Assembly (NCBI GenBank): GCA_017311185.1
Contig: JAESUZ010003517.1
Location: 62,001-126,000 of the forward strand
Length of the DNA: 64,000 bases
Direction: 5' to 3'
Origin: Proteles cristata cristata
Taxonomy: Eukaryota > Chordata > Mammalia > Carnivora > Hyaenidae
The position numbers and the translations under genes were made by a program. Each line of letters begins with the position of its first letter. The stretch's first letter is position 1. The notes beneath the pieces were generated by a model. That model worked only from the letters and a program-made list of their open reading frames with translations. It was not told the origin of the DNA and did not search any database. This document shows positions 11,640 to 22,666 of this stretch, piece by piece.

Positions 11640-12068
11640 TGTTAGTTTCTTAGATCTGCTATAACAAAGCACAACAAACTGGGTGGCTTGAACACTAGCA
11701 ATATATTATTTCACAGTTCTGCAAGCCAGAAGTCAAAACGAAGGGGCTGACAGGGCCCTGTTTCCTACGAAGGTGCTATGGAAGCATTTTCCTAGGTTCT
11801 CATAATCTCAGGTGCCCTTGGCCTATAGATAACCACCCTCTCCTTGTGTCTCTTTCTATCATTATCCTCCTGTGTGTATTAGTCTCTGTGTCCAAATTTC
11901 CCCTTTTAGAAGGATTCCAGTCATGTTGGACAAGGGTCTATCGTAATGACCTCATTTTAACTTGATTACATTTATAAAGACGATTTTCAAATAAAGTTTC
12001 ATTCTCAGGTACCAGGAGTTGGAAATTCAACATATCTTTGTTTGCGGGAACACAACACAACCCATAAT
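11640..12068 (-). mobile_element. MLT1-class MaLR solo LTR
   Basis: Reversed MLT1: the plus strand opens with 'gttagtttcttagatctgct', 'acaaactgggtggcttgaac', 'cacagttctgcaagccagaa', runs through 'atgacctcattttaacttg', and closes with 'aacacaacccataat'. The gggtggctt text here belongs to the LTR, not to a SINE head. Confidence 0.8.
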
Positions 12069-12094
12069 ACCTTGTCAGTGAAAACTCCTGACAT

Positions 12095-12350
12095 GACTCT
12101 ATTCAATACTGAGTTCTGCCTCCTTACCTCCGGCTCCCAAACTCTCCAAACCCTGTTACTCTAATTTACTTTGTCTTTTTCTATTGCAATTATCACTCTC
12201 TAACATGCTTGATATTAACTTGTGTGTTCTCTTTATTGCTCATTGAACGTCTCTCCCTATGAGAATATGAGCTCCCTGAGGTCAGGGGTCAATCTGGAAC
12301 AGTATTTGGCTCATAACAAGCACTCAATAAACATGTGTGGGATGAGTGAT
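12095..12350 (+). mobile_element. L2 3' end relic
   Basis: L2 3' landmarks: 'gagaatatgagctccctgag', 'gtcaggggtcaatctggaac', 'caagcactcaataaacatgt'. The 5' part back to about 12095 (pyrimidine-rich 'cttacctccggctccc') fits the same element. Confidence 0.6.
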
Positions 12351-12409
12351 TTGATTCACATTGGCTTCTAGGGGAAGAAAAGTGTTCCTTCCTATCTCTG
12401 GTAGGAATA

Positions 12410-12612
12410 ATGAAGGAGTTACCACACCTGAAGAGCGATGGTCACAGAAAGGAGATCATAAGTGAGCTCCAATCTGTGAACGTCAAAGAGTTTAAGAGCA
12501 GGCTCAGAAGTCAAGGGTCATTCCAGACCTTCTCAGATCTTTGTAAGGAAGGTAAAACCAGTTCTTTAGAAAAGATCCCTACTGTCACCATGAATGCAAA
12601 CAGATGGCTTTA
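12410..12612. other. Short unique stretch with one open frame
   Basis: A 67-codon plus-strand open frame (12410-12613) lies just before the L1 relic. It has no recognised domain and no in-frame extension, so it is probably chance. Confidence 0.2.
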
Positions 12613-12919
12613 AAGATGTAATGAAATATACATGATGAGTGCCATTTTTCAACCATTAAATAGGCTGAAATTCAAAGGTTTGGTCATATTAAGTGCTAGC
12701 GAGGCCTGGGGAAACAGGAACACTCTGGTGGTGGGAGTGGAACCCCACGGGTCATTTGGCCACATCCAGGAGACAAAATATACATCCTCCTTCTTGAAAC
12801 AATTCCACTTGGTGTGCAGAGGCATGGAACAGAGCTTCTTGCTAGCAGAATTGCTTGTAATAGCAGAAAAAGAGAGGACAACCTGTGTGGCCATCAACAT
12901 GGGTTAACAAAAGGGGATA

Positions 12920-13131
12920 GGGGCGCCTGGGTGGCTTAGTCGGTTAAGCGTCCGACTTTCGCTTGGGTCGTGATCTCGCGGTTCGTGAGTTCGAGCCCCG
13001 TGTCGGGCTCTGTGCTGACTGCCAGCTCAGAGCCTGGAGCCTGTTTCAGTCTGTGACTCCCTCTCTCTCTGGCCCTCCCCTGCTCATGCTGTCTCTCTCT
13101 CCTAAAAATAAATAAAACATTAAAAAAAAAT
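12920..13131 (+). mobile_element. Carnivore SINE inside L1, 'ttcgctt' subfamily, with TSD
   Basis: Full-length, with an exact 16-nt TSD ttaacaaaaggggata (12904-12919 and 13132-13147). It carries the diagnostic gactttcgcttgggtc, gctgactgccagctc and gtttcagtctgtgactc positions. Confidence 0.95.
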
Positions 13132-13170
13132 TTAACAAAAGGGGATAAATAAATCATAGTATATCTAGAG

Positions 13171-13350
13171 TAGTCCTTCTCCACTCTGTACCTTAAAAAC
13201 ACTCAGGGAGCTTTAAAGAAGACCTGTGCAACCCAGAAGCAACAGAATTCCTACTGACAGGTATGGAATCTGTAAGCTGGACATCAGTATTGTTAAAAAA
13301 CAAAAATGGACCAGAACTGACAAATGCTGATCTATGTGGTGGAACCTTAT
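13171..13350 (+). mobile_element. MER5A (hAT) relic inside L1
   Basis: MER5A-like order: 'agtccttctccactctgtac', 'ctcagggagctttaaagaag', 'aattcctactgacaggtatg', then 'gacatcagtattgttaaaa' and 'gaccagaactgacaaatgct'. The terminal inverted repeats and 8-bp TSD are not clear. Confidence 0.5.
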
Positions 13351-13475
13351 GCCATATTGCAACAGCACTGAGATATATGTGCTAATAGTGATTGATCTCC
13401 ATGGCATACTGTTTCCTAAAAAGAGGAAGTTGTAGCAAGTTAGTTGCAGTATAAGATGTTTTATGTGAACATACA

Positions 13476-13955
13476 GTGGTAGGCGGCCTCTAAAATGGGG
13501 CCCAATGATCTTCCCTTAATGAGGAAGCTCCTCCCCTTGGCTTTACTGACTTGTTTAACAGAATATGGGGCAAATAACCGGATGCCGCTTTTGAGATTAA
13601 GTTATAAAAGAGCATGATTTCTATCTGGGGTGCTCTCTCTTATTCTCTCTTGGATTTCTGGCTTTGGAGGATCCAGCTCCCATATCAGGAGGCAGCTTGG
13701 TGGGGGGAGTCCTGATGACAAGGGAATGGAGCCTGCCAACGGCCATGTCGCTGGGCTTGGAGGTAAGTTCTACCCCCAAGTCCAGCTTTCAGATGAGCCC
13801 AGAATAACTGTCACTTGACAGGAGACCCCAAGCCTCAGGTAATCAATCAGCTGAGTGCCTCCCCATATTCCTGACCTGGAAACTGGGTGATAGATTTGTT
13901 CTTTTAACTACTAAGTTGGGGATAATTTGTTGCATAGCAAAGAATATACAAACAC
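13476..13955 (+). mobile_element. MLT1-class MaLR solo LTR inside L1
   Basis: Landmarks in order: 'ggcctctaaaatggggccca', 'ttgactt'-like middle 'ctttactgacttgtttaaca', 'gatttctggctttggaggat', 'gagcctgccaacggccatg', 'ctttcagatgagcccagaat' and the end 'ttgttgcatagcaaagaat'. No internal sequence is attached. Confidence 0.7.
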
Positions 13956-14130
13956 AAGAATCTATATATTTTAAATGATTCTAGATATATATATATATAT
14001 AATAAAGGCACAGAAAAGATACAGACAAAAATGATGTTGGTTACCTCGGTGGTGTGGGTCTGGGTATTTGTTACAAGGAGTGGCCAAAGAAATATCAGCT
14101 TTATTTGTACAGTTTCAGATTTATTTACTG

Positions 14131-14699
14131 GGAGAATACATTCAGGGTTGGTGGTCTAATTAAAAATGAATTAAACAAGATGTAGTAAGTTGTGGCTTTC
14201 CTTGGGAGAGGTGGCCAGCTTTCAGTTACTGTACGTTGCAGCTGGGAATGAATGTTTGCCTCCAGAATGATTCAAAGAGGCTTCCACTAGCTGCCCTTTT
14301 CCTGGTGAAACATTAATGAGTGAGCTGTATTTCTGGTTCGTGGCGAGTTTTGTCATCATACTCCATGCCACGGCCTACGGGCCACTTGGGAAAAGTGGGT
14401 TGAGGCCGGAAGGAAAGGTCAAGTCAATGAAGAGAAAATGTGCTCTTGGGAAAGAGGAAAATGGTCGTAGAGGTGGCCCTGAGATTTCAAAAGTCTGTGT
14501 GATTTCTTCTATCCTTACAGTATCAATGATTTAAAACAATATGCAGCCATACTTTCTAGAATCCTGGAATGCCAAGCCATGGGAGGGTAACTACACAAAC
14601 TGAGGTCCAAAGACTGGGGTTTTCTTCTCAGTTGATTGGGGAAGAGCCAGGAGTCCACTAGAAAGTGCATTTCTAGTTGCCAAAAAGAACAGTCTCATC
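14131..14699. other. Unique DNA, no gene seen
   Basis: No repeat is recognised beyond the L1 tail on its left side. The single 72-codon frame (14316-14534) shows no domain. Confidence 0.3.
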
Positions 14700-14905
14700 A
14701 GAGCAGCTACCATTCATAGACCTCATACTACATGTCAGGCATGTATGCTATACTCAACCCTCACTACCCAACATTGTGTGAGGATGATACTATTATTGCC
14801 CTGATTTTTAAGAATAATTCACTGAAAAGCATGCACGTGAGATAACTTGCCCAAGGTCACCCAACCAGATATGAGGGAAGCTAGGATATATACATAGGCA
14901 GCTGG
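14700..14905 (-). mobile_element. MIR relic
   Basis: Reversed MIR: 'cctcatactacatgtcaggc', 'ggatgatactattattgccc', 'gagataacttgcccaaggtc' and 'acccaaccagatatgaggga'. Confidence 0.65.
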
Positions 14906-15004
14906 ACCCCAGAATGCAGGCAACGGGTGACTAAGTGTTTTTGTATTCTCTATCTTCATTCCATCTTCCCTATGCCTTGTGCCCTGCCTTCATCAATTTC
15001 TTGG

Positions 15005-15482
15005 GTAGATATGGCAGTTTTACAGTACTGTCTGCAAACTCTTTGACATCCTATTAAGAGATGGTGTCTGTTTCATCCTTTGAATCTGGAAGGCCTCTAT
15101 GACAAATGAAATTCTCATGTGACTGTTGATGCTAAGTCACTATAGGCAGTAGAGATTCTGCCTAGTTCTCAGGTACACTTGCTTTCAGAACACAGCTTCC
15201 ATGTTATGAGGAAGTCCAAGCCACAGGGAGAGCCGACATGTAGGTAATCGGATCCACAGCCCTCCTTAGTCCTTACCAATTGGCCAGAATCCAAGCCCAG
15301 ACATATGAAACAGGAAGCTCTATGGATGATACCAGGCCCAGCTACCATCTGCCTATTACTGCATGAGTGAGCCAGTTCAAGGACCCAGGAAGTCCCTCAG
15401 AAACATGAGGTAATAATAAAATAACTGGTACTTAAAGCCACTACGTTTTGAGGTAATTAGTTACATAGCAATACATTATCAG
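15005..15482 (+). mobile_element. MLT1-class MaLR solo LTR
   Basis: Landmarks are 'atcctttgaatctggaaggc', 'tgttatgaggaagtccaagc', 'ccaagcccagacatatgaaa' and the end 'aaagccactacgttttgagg' followed by 'aattagttacatagcaatac'. Diverged, full-length appearance. Confidence 0.65.
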
Positions 15483-15742
15483 ACTTGTGGATTTACCAGA
15501 GCTAGAATTGGGCATGGTCCATGCATGACAAAGGATACCCAAGAGAATAAGAGGATTAGTAAAGGAAAATCTCATCCATCAGCCTTATCAATCTTCAGCC
15601 TCTGTCCAGAGGTAAAACTGAAACACTGGTTTCGCCAGGGATGGACAAACATTTGACAAACAAAACCAGTGCTGGAGAGATGTCATGAGAGCTGCCATTC
15701 ACTGAAAGAGGCCACTGTGTGAGGCAATATGAAGTGCTTTCT

Positions 15743-15782
15743 TTCTTTTTTTTTTTTTACTTTTGTAATGTTTTATTTATTT

Positions 15783-15833
<51 letters not shown>

Positions 15834-16004
15834 CGTGAGCAGGGGAGGGTCAAAGAGAGAGGGAGACACAGAATCTGAAACAGGCTCCAGGCTCTGAGCT
15901 GGCAGTCAGCACAAAGCCTGACGCAGGGCTCGAACCCACGAACCGTGAGATCATGACCTGAGCTGAAGTCAGACACTCAACTGAGTGAGCCATCCAGGAG
16001 CCCC
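15743..16004 (-). mobile_element. Carnivore SINE, minus strand, with expanded (GA)n and TSD
   Basis: Reversed copy: poly(T), then a (GA)23 run at 15785-15830, then the reversed body to catccaggagcccc. The TSD gaagtgctttct is exact (15731-15742 and 16006-16017). The GA run is an expansion of the SINE's CT-rich region. Confidence 0.93.
15785..15830. repeat. (GA)23 microsatellite
   Basis: An uninterrupted GA dinucleotide run of about 46 bp inside a reversed SINE. It is likely length-polymorphic. Confidence 0.95.
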
Positions 16005-16130
16005 AGAAGTGCTTTCTGTGTGCTCTTATTTCATCTCTGCAACAACACTATGAAGGAATTATAATCAGCTCTGTTCTTTGAGGTATAGGAAGCAGAGAAG
16101 TGTTTGCAAATTGCTTCAAAGTTACATAGC

Positions 16131-16347
16131 TAGGAGCATCTGGGTGGCTCAGTTGGTTAAGGATCCAACTCTTGATTTCCACTCAGGTCATGATCTGACA
16201 CTTTGTGAGATGGAGTCCTACACTGGACTCTGTGCTGACAGCATCTGCTTGAGATTCTCTCTGTCTCTCTCACTCTATTCCTCAGAGGCAGGCATGCATG
16301 CATGTGTATGCTTTCTCTCTCAAAATAAATATATAAACATTAAAAAA
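16131..16347 (+). mobile_element. Carnivore SINE, diverged, with TSD
   Basis: Head gcatctgggtggctcagttg, body with ccaactcttgatttc, and tail aaataaatatataaacatt. The TSD aaagttacatagc is exact (16118-16130 and 16348-16360). It sits 126 bp from the reversed SINE at 15743-16004, forming a head-to-head pair. Confidence 0.93.
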
Positions 16348-16374
16348 AAAGTTACATAGCCAGGAAGAGGGTAT

Positions 16375-17345
16375 ATTAGTTAGTGTAGACCAAGGTGCTG
16401 TAACAAAAAGACTTCAAAGCACATTGGCTTAAATGCGATAGAAGTTGTCTTCTCTCGCCAATCAGTCCTGAGGGAGGCAGTGCTGGCTGGTAGAGCTTTA
16501 ATGCCTTAATACATGGCTTCTATTTCTGATCCCAATAAGGTCACCCCATTGTCACCAATTCACCAGACAACAAAAAGTGTAAAGGGCACAAAAGTGCCTA
16601 GACATTTAAGGGGTATGAACTAGAACTGGCACATGGCACTTTTATTCACAGCTAATGGGCCAGCACTAGCTTACCAGGAAACTACACTGGGGCCAAGGGT
16701 CAACGAAGCAAGCAGTCTCAATTTATAACTTTGCCTAGTGTATCAGTTAGTTTCTGCTGCATAATAAGCCATCCCCAAACATACTTAAACATTACATTAA
16801 ACAGCTTAAAAACGACAAAACATTTATTATTTCTCACAGTTCTATGGATCAGTTGGGCCGCTCTTCTGGTCCAGGCTGTCTTAGTTGACTTCAGACGTTA
16901 GCAGGTAGGTGGGTTGTGGTTGGGTGGTCTAGAATAGCCTTACTCCCACCTGGTGACTGGCAGGTTAGGTGGCCTAGGGACTCTTTGCTGAGGGAGGAGA
17001 GCCACTCCACGGTCTTGGGTCTCATCACATGGTGGTTTCAGTGTTTCGAGGAACAGAGAGAGCAAGACCTAACGCACAAGTGCTACTTGTGTCAGACTAG
17101 TTACAGTCCCCTCGGCCAAAGTAGGTTCCAGGGCCAAGCCCAGAGCCAATGGGGGGATGGGGTCTACAGGAAGGCATGAATGCAGGATGGCCCAAAAAAG
17201 GTGTGGGCCATTCCTGCAACTATCTACCACACCTCGCAGAGCACCCCGGGCATCTACATCATTCCAGGGTATCGCTGTGCGATGGTTACCGGCATGGGCG
17301 GGAAATTAGTGTTCTGGAGAGCCAGGTCCTGAGTGTCTCCTAACC
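16375..17345 (-). mobile_element. Probable old LTR or DNA-element relics, unnamed
   Basis: Two starts of the form common to reversed mammalian repeats are present: 'tattagttagtgtagaccaa' with 'gctgtaacaaaaagacttc' at about 16376, and 'tatcagttagtttctgctgc' with 'tttattatttctcacagttc' at about 16738. The second continues with 'ctatggatcagttgggcc' and 'ctcatcacatggtggtttca'. The family cannot be named from memory. Confidence 0.35.
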
Positions 17346-17739
17346 TAGTTCTACTTTGAACCCTTGATTAACAAACAGCATGAAGTGAGATGCAGGCATT
17401 GAAGGGAGACTCCTACTGAGTACATTCTGTTTTGACTAGTTGACTCACCTCTGATGAGTAAATGACTTGGTAGGATTTCATTATGGACCTATAGTCTAAG
17501 GACCTGGACCTGTTATATAGAAAAACAGGCAATAAAAAATGATTTGGGGGTATCTTTTGTGGTAGGCTTTAGTGTTTACCTGTCCCCCATGCTCAGCAGT
17601 CTGTTCAGAGTGGTGCTGAGGAGATGGTAGGTTGCGTGCCTATTGAACAGTAGCACAGAACCCAGACTCATGAGTTTGAGGTCACGGAGTCCAGCGACTC
17701 CTACCCCAATGACTGTAGATTAGGTTTCATAAATTAAGG

Positions 17740-17935
17740 TAGTGATTCTCAATGTCTCACTGTACATTAGAATCATCCGGGGAGGAGTTTCTCAAAAGTT
17801 ACAGTTCTCTGGACGCCACACCAGAGTGAGGGGATAGGGATCCTTGGAGTAGGAGCCTAGAGCTTTTGTGTTTGTTTATCCAGAAGCTCCCCCCAAAATG
17901 ATTCTTGCATGCTGCAATTAAAAGCACTGAATAAG
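17740..17935 (+). mobile_element. MER5A (hAT) relic
   Basis: Clear order: 'gattctcaatgtctcactgt', 'acattagaatcatccgggga', 'gccacaccagagtgagggg', 'ctagagcttttgtgtttgtt' and 'atgattcttgcatgctgca'. Confidence 0.65.
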
Positions 17936-18689
17936 AGTATGTCCCTCTCACAGAGTTAGGGGGCTCTCCTTATTCACTCATCCTACCTGTCAGGTAGACA
18001 GATCAACAGGTAGAGGGGACAGACATGGAAGGTGTACCAGTGTAAAAGGATCTTGGAACTTTGAGCCCCTAGATGGACTGGTAGAGACCCTCTAGGGGAA
18101 CCCAAAGGAGGGTGTCATCGCCATGCTAAATTAGAAAGAGGTCTTTCTATCTACTCAACCAGAAATATGCCATTCTTGGGTCACTGCCAATGGAAGCCGA
18201 GAGAGCAATATTCCAGCTATCAGGGTGCCTCAGGCTGAGGGCTTAATGGACAGGACCTCTCTTTGATGAAGAGAAAAGAAAAAGAGAATCTAGTGTGAAC
18301 GCCAGTGGAGGAAGGGCAATAAAGTGGTGAAACATTGCTATTCTGTTGCCAACGACAGCGGGCAATTGCTGGGCACCCACGGCTACCAGGACTGTTACGG
18401 ATCTGGATGCAATAGCCAGGCGTGTGGCTTTGGCCAATTCACAGTGCTGTCTGTGGCCCTGGGCCAAGGAGTGAAGGCGGGGGACCTGGCTCTCACTGTT
18501 CTCCATCTGCCCCTCACTCAGCGTCACTCAAGGCATACCCAGTTGTCCTGGCCACCTCCCTTAGGCACCCTCCCAGGCCTCCCCACCCCAGGCAGCATCC
18601 TTTACTCCGAAACTCCTTTCTCCTAGTCCTGCACAGCCAAAGTTACCCATTCTGTGCTTCCTACTGTAGGGAACAGCCATCCATCTGGA
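17936..18689. other. Unique DNA, no gene seen
   Basis: Overlapping open frames (plus 18324-18626 and 18422-18757, minus 18243-18527) show no domain. The plus-strand frame at 18324 is cysteine-containing but unrecognised. No repeat is seen. Confidence 0.3.
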
Positions 18690-18850
18690 AAGAAAACGGC
18701 TCTGGAGTTGGGTGTTCCTGTACTCAGACCAGAGCTAGGTCACCCATTAAGTTCTGAGACTTTCGTCAAGTCAATGATGCTCAATGAATATTAGTTTCCT
18801 CCTCTGCCAAATGGGGACAATATCCTCATAACCACCTTGTAAGACCAACA
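18690..18850 (+). mobile_element. MIR relic
   Basis: MIR order: 'cggctctggagttgggtgtt', 'agagctaggtcacccattaa', 'tagtttcctcctctgccaaa', 'tggggacaatatcctcataa'. Confidence 0.55.
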
Positions 18851-20527
18851 CGTGTATGTTGGTGACATACAAGTGACATCGTGTATGAAAAGCACCATGG
18901 GTGGGACTCAAGAGTAGTTTGGGTTGCATCTCAGGGCTTCACAACGAATCAAAATATACTTTTCCAGCTCTACAACATTTGCATTAACCAAAAAAATACA
19001 GAGAGTTCATCTGAGACCTCTGGGTTGGGCTTTGGAAGCAATATAAGGATTACCATGGGACTTTCTGCAGTTGGCCAGTAAATGGGGTCTTATTAGAAGA
19101 AGTCCGCCCCCTGGAGGCCTTCACATAGCACCACAGGGCTGGCGTGCAGACGGGACAACTTGTCATGGAATCACCCAGAAAGCATAGTCTGTGGGTGGGT
19201 GGGTGTGGCCAGAAGAGCTGAATTTTATTCCATCCCATTCAGGGAAGCTGATAGAGTCTGTCTGAGAAGGTCCCCGACCCTTCCTTAGACGTAAGACGTG
19301 TCCTGCTGAGGGGATTTCTGTTTAAATGGGCTTTTGCTTCGTGAAGCCACTTAGTAAAACAAAAACAAAAATGACTTCCCAGAAGTGTTTCGCCCATGTG
19401 AGACATTTCTTGATGTCAGCACGGTCCTTGCGAAGCTGGGTTCTCACACCCTTAGTAACCTTTCAGAGCCACCCTGCCTCATTTGAATGGGGAGGATTAG
19501 AAAACAGTTACAGAGAATTTTCCTATGCATCATGCCACCAAAAATAGCCCTTTATTTTCTTCTTACCCAATGACGAGAAAGGTTAACAGCAATCTAAAAG
19601 CAAAGGGTTGAGAAACTCACACTTTAAAAATGGGGATAAGGAGACGTCAAGCTCATGTTTCCTGGGCCCATCTTGTCTTTGGCTGGGGTGTCACCTTCCC
19701 CGTGACTGAAGGGTCACGTCACCATGAGGCATTGTTGACAGGGGCGTTTGGGTTATTCGAGGGGAATTCTGGGGGTCCTGATTTGTTTTCACAGGTTCCT
19801 TTTTTTTTTCTTTTCCAGGGGAAGCACAGAAAGGGCAGCTAGCAGATGCTGCCAAGTCCCACAAATGCCCCAGCTTGAACGCTCCTGGAAAACATCAAAG
19901 TCTCTCCTGGACACATTTAGGGAAGCCATTTTGAGGACTAGATCTGGGGAAGGAGCCCAGTCCTGACTCAAACTGGTTGGTGTTGGCAAAAAGAGAAGGC
20001 ACTGGCTTAGGCAGCTGGGAAGGATCTGGGAGTAGTCCTCAAAATCTAAGACAGGGCCTCCGGGTTAGACCTGGTGACCTCTGTCCCCAAGCTCCTTCTT
20101 TTTCCCTACTGGCTGTCTCTGTCATTTCATTCTCTCAGAATCTAATGATTCTGATTTCATTCTCACAGCATCTAATGTTGTATCTCCAGGTAGGACTCTG
20201 ATTGGTCCTTCCGAATTTCTATCACTACTCCTTGGACCCATCATCATTGCTGGTTGGGTGGGATACTAGGGTGGGCCAGGTAGTGTCCCAGTGCCCAGTT
20301 CTAGCTCAGCTAGAACAATATGGATCCTCTCCAAAAAAGGGCAATGCAAATACCTGCTAGACTGGTAAGCAGCAAAAGCTATGAACGTCCACTACACGGG
20401 CAAGAGGCCCATGCCTGGTTGGATCGAGTCCCTGGTCAGAATCAAGTAAATCTACTTCGGGGCACAGCAAGAGCAGGGAGCTGAGAGCAGATACAGTGAA
20501 CTTGCTCCTCCAGCCTTGCTGAAGATT
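18851..20527. other. Unique DNA, no gene seen
   Basis: No repeat or coding exon is recognised over about 1.7 kb. Frames of 60-74 codons are scattered on both strands without domains. Confidence 0.3.
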
Positions 20528-20539
20528 TTGGGAAGATTT

Positions 20540-20661
20540 TTCTCTTTTATTTTTTAATTTGAGAGAGAGAGTGAGAGAGAGAATCTTAAGCAGACTGGGA
20601 TCACGATCTGAGACAAAATCAAGGGTCAGATGTTCAACCCACTGAGCTACCCAGGTGCCCT
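20540..20661 (-). mobile_element. Short diverged carnivore SINE, minus strand
   Basis: Reversed and internally shortened: T-rich start, a 'tgagagagagagtgagagag' tract, 'gggatcacgatctgagac', and the head 'tgagctacccaggtgccc'. A probable TSD of about 11 nt (20529-20539 tgggaagattt; 20662-20672) flanks it. Confidence 0.8.
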
Positions 20662-20724
20662 GGGGAAGATTTCGTAATAAAAGTGCCTTTGTGGCACAAG
20701 GGGCCTAAAAAGAAGGTGAGCTGG

Positions 20725-20935
20725 GGGGGCGCCTGCAAGACTCTGTCAGTTGAATGTCTGACTCTTGACTATGGCTCAGGTCATGATCCCAGGGTTGTAG
20801 GATTGAGCCCCATGTTGGGCTCTGTGCTGACAGTGCAGGACCTGCTCAGGATTCTCTCTCCCTCTCCCTATGCCCCTCCTCTGCTCTGTCTCTAAATAAA
20901 TGGATAAGCTTAAAAGAGAGAGAGAGAGAAAAAGA
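20725..20935 (+). mobile_element. Diverged carnivore SINE
   Basis: Head 'ggggggcgcctgcaagactc' with an altered A-box region, B-box-like 'ggattgagccccatgttggg', CT-rich middle and a tail with AAATAAAT followed by GA- and AAAAG-rich repeats. The TSD is unclear. With the reversed copy at 20540-20661 it forms a head-to-head pair about 60 bp apart. Confidence 0.85.
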
Positions 20936-20954
20936 AAAAGACAAAGAAAAAGAG

Positions 20955-21150
20955 GGGGATTTATGACTGAGTCCTGTGTGTTATTTTTAATGGTGAAAAT
21001 ATAGAAATACCTTAAGTATTTAACAACAGGGGACTGGTTAAGTAAATTACAACACATACACATAGGAGACCATCATCAAGAAATTTTAATGACTGAGTGA
21101 AGCAATTCTACAATAAATGTAAGAAGCAGGACAAAAACCTATATGCTCTG
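20955..21150 (+). mobile_element. L1M ORF2-end relic
   Basis: L1 text: 'tttaatggtgaaaatataga', 'caacaggggactggttaagt', 'aaattacaacacatacacat', 'gaccatcatcaagaaatttt'. It is decayed and 5' truncated. Confidence 0.5.
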
Positions 21151-21569
21151 TGGCCTTAACCATGTACTTACCTCCCCTCAAAAAGAAGGTAAACACATAA
21201 ATATGCCTGTTAACTATGGTTAACTATGCCTGTGAATTATGTCCCCTCCACCTTCATATTTATATTTATTTATGCTTTCTCTTTCATTTTTCTTCCTTCC
21301 TTCCTTATTACTTTTTCTCTTCTACAGTGCATATGTCTTTCTTTGGTAATGAGAAACAAACAAAAACACAAACAAACAGAGCTGTAATCATGTCCCCAAC
21401 AAAACTGAACCATAGAGATTTAAGGATCACTAGAGGGGATAAAGAGAAAAACTCCCAGAATCCTTGGGGAGCAATTCCCAAGAGCAGGTGCAGGGAGACA
21501 GTAATGGAGGCAGAAGAGAAGCAGGGAAGACAGAGCCCTGAGAAGCTGAAATCCTTTTCTTTCTTTTGA
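21151..21569. other. Unique AT- and pyrimidine-rich DNA
   Basis: No repeat is named. A TTCC-rich tract lies near 21288-21310. A 117-codon plus-strand frame (21216-21569) is low complexity at its start and unrecognised. Confidence 0.3.
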
Positions 21570-22030
21570 AAGTAACACTTTCTGAGTAGCTTTATACAAA
21601 TTACCTCCTTTAACTCTCTCCAATAACTCTAAGAAGTCAGTACAATAGGGGCGCCTGGGTGGCTCAGTCGGTTGAGCATCTGACTTTGGCTCAGGTTATG
21701 ATCTCACAGTTCATGAGTTTGAGCCCCACATCAGACTCTCTGCTAACAGCTCAGAGCCTGGAGCATCTTTTGAGTTCTCTGTCTCCCTCTCTCTCTCTCT
21801 GCCCCTCCCCTTCTCTCACTCTGCCTCCCTCCCTCCCTCTCTCCCTCTCTCTCTCCCTTTCTCTCTCTCTCTCTCTCAAAAACAATAAACATTAAAAAAT
21901 AAAAGTCAGTACAATTATTTATTCCAGCTCTCATATGAGGAAACTGAGGTTCAGTGAGATTAAATGACTTGTCCAAAGCCCACAGCCCGCACAGTAGCAG
22001 AGCGGAAGAGATAGGAACTTGGCTTTCTGC
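21570..22030 (-). mobile_element. MIR relic split by a SINE
   Basis: The reversed MIR left part 21570-21646 ('ctgagtagctttatacaaat', 'taactctctccaataactct') continues after the SINE at 21903-22030 ('atgaggaaactgaggttcag', 'gacttgtccaaagcccacag'). Confidence 0.65.
21648..21902 (+). mobile_element. Carnivore SINE inside a MIR, with TSD
   Basis: Full-length, with a long CT-rich region including (CCCT)n and (TC)n. The TSD aagtcagtacaat is exact (21634-21646 and 21903-21915). Confidence 0.95.
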
Positions 22031-22309
22031 ACTGCAGCAAAGGAAGTGTGGGCAGGAGCTTTATTTCTTAGCTATCACACTGAGATCTGAAGGGGAAGGC
22101 AGAAGAATGATTTCCCTCCAGTAAACAAGAAGGGATGTGAAAGCCTCCAAAACTCTTGTGAGAGCGTGAAACAGTTAGAGTCCTTGAAATACAACTCAGT
22201 CTTGACATTCCGAGAAAGGTAAAACTCAAGGCAGAAAAGAGGACACAGTCAGGCAAGATTTGTTTTAGATTAGAGAGACACCTGAAAGAACATCCATCCA
22301 TCCAGGTTG

Positions 22310-22400
22310 TGGCTTTGGCAGATGAGGCCACTGAGGCCCAGAGAGGGTGGGTGACATGCCCAAGGTCACAGGGCAAATGACTACCGTTGCTGAAAGTAGT
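22310..22400 (-). mobile_element. MIR core relic
   Basis: Reversed MIR core: 'gatgaggccactgaggccca', 'gggtgacatgcccaaggtca', 'cagggcaaatgactac'. Confidence 0.65.
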
Positions 22401-22666
22401 CAAGGCTTGTCACTGGCAATGCAGTGCCCTTTGGGGGCCATCATGTAGCAATGCGTCATTTGCTATAAAGGGAAGCGGTCACCTCGGTTGGGACAAGGCA
22501 TCCACGCTTGTCTCCTAGAAACACATATCACCGAGATGGATCTAGAGAAACAAGGTGCTGATGTGATAAGGACTTTTGGATACAGTGCTGGAAAATCCAT
22601 TATGTTTAATCACTGTTGAAAAACCATACTGAACTTAAAGGCATTTCTATGAAAAAGAAGAGCTTT

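Larger units (their letters stand above)
12613..14130 (+). mobile_element. Old L1 3' part carrying three later insertions
   Basis: L1 pieces are seen at 12613-12919 (ORF2-like 'gcttgtaatagcagaaaaag', 'gtggccatcaacatgggtta'), 13148-13170 ('aataaatcatagtatatc'), 13355-13475 ('gatctccatggcatactgt', 'gttgcagtataagatgtttt') and 13960-14130 ('aaggcacagaaaagatacag', 'atgatgttggttacctcggt'). They are separated by a SINE (12920-13131), a MER5A (13171-13350) and an MLT1 LTR (13476-13955). The coding part is a decayed ORF2 fragment. Confidence 0.6.

Noticed and set aside
11670..11700. 'gggtggctt' text considered as another SINE head
   Set aside because: It lies within the reversed MLT1 phrase acaaactgggtggctt and no SINE body follows.
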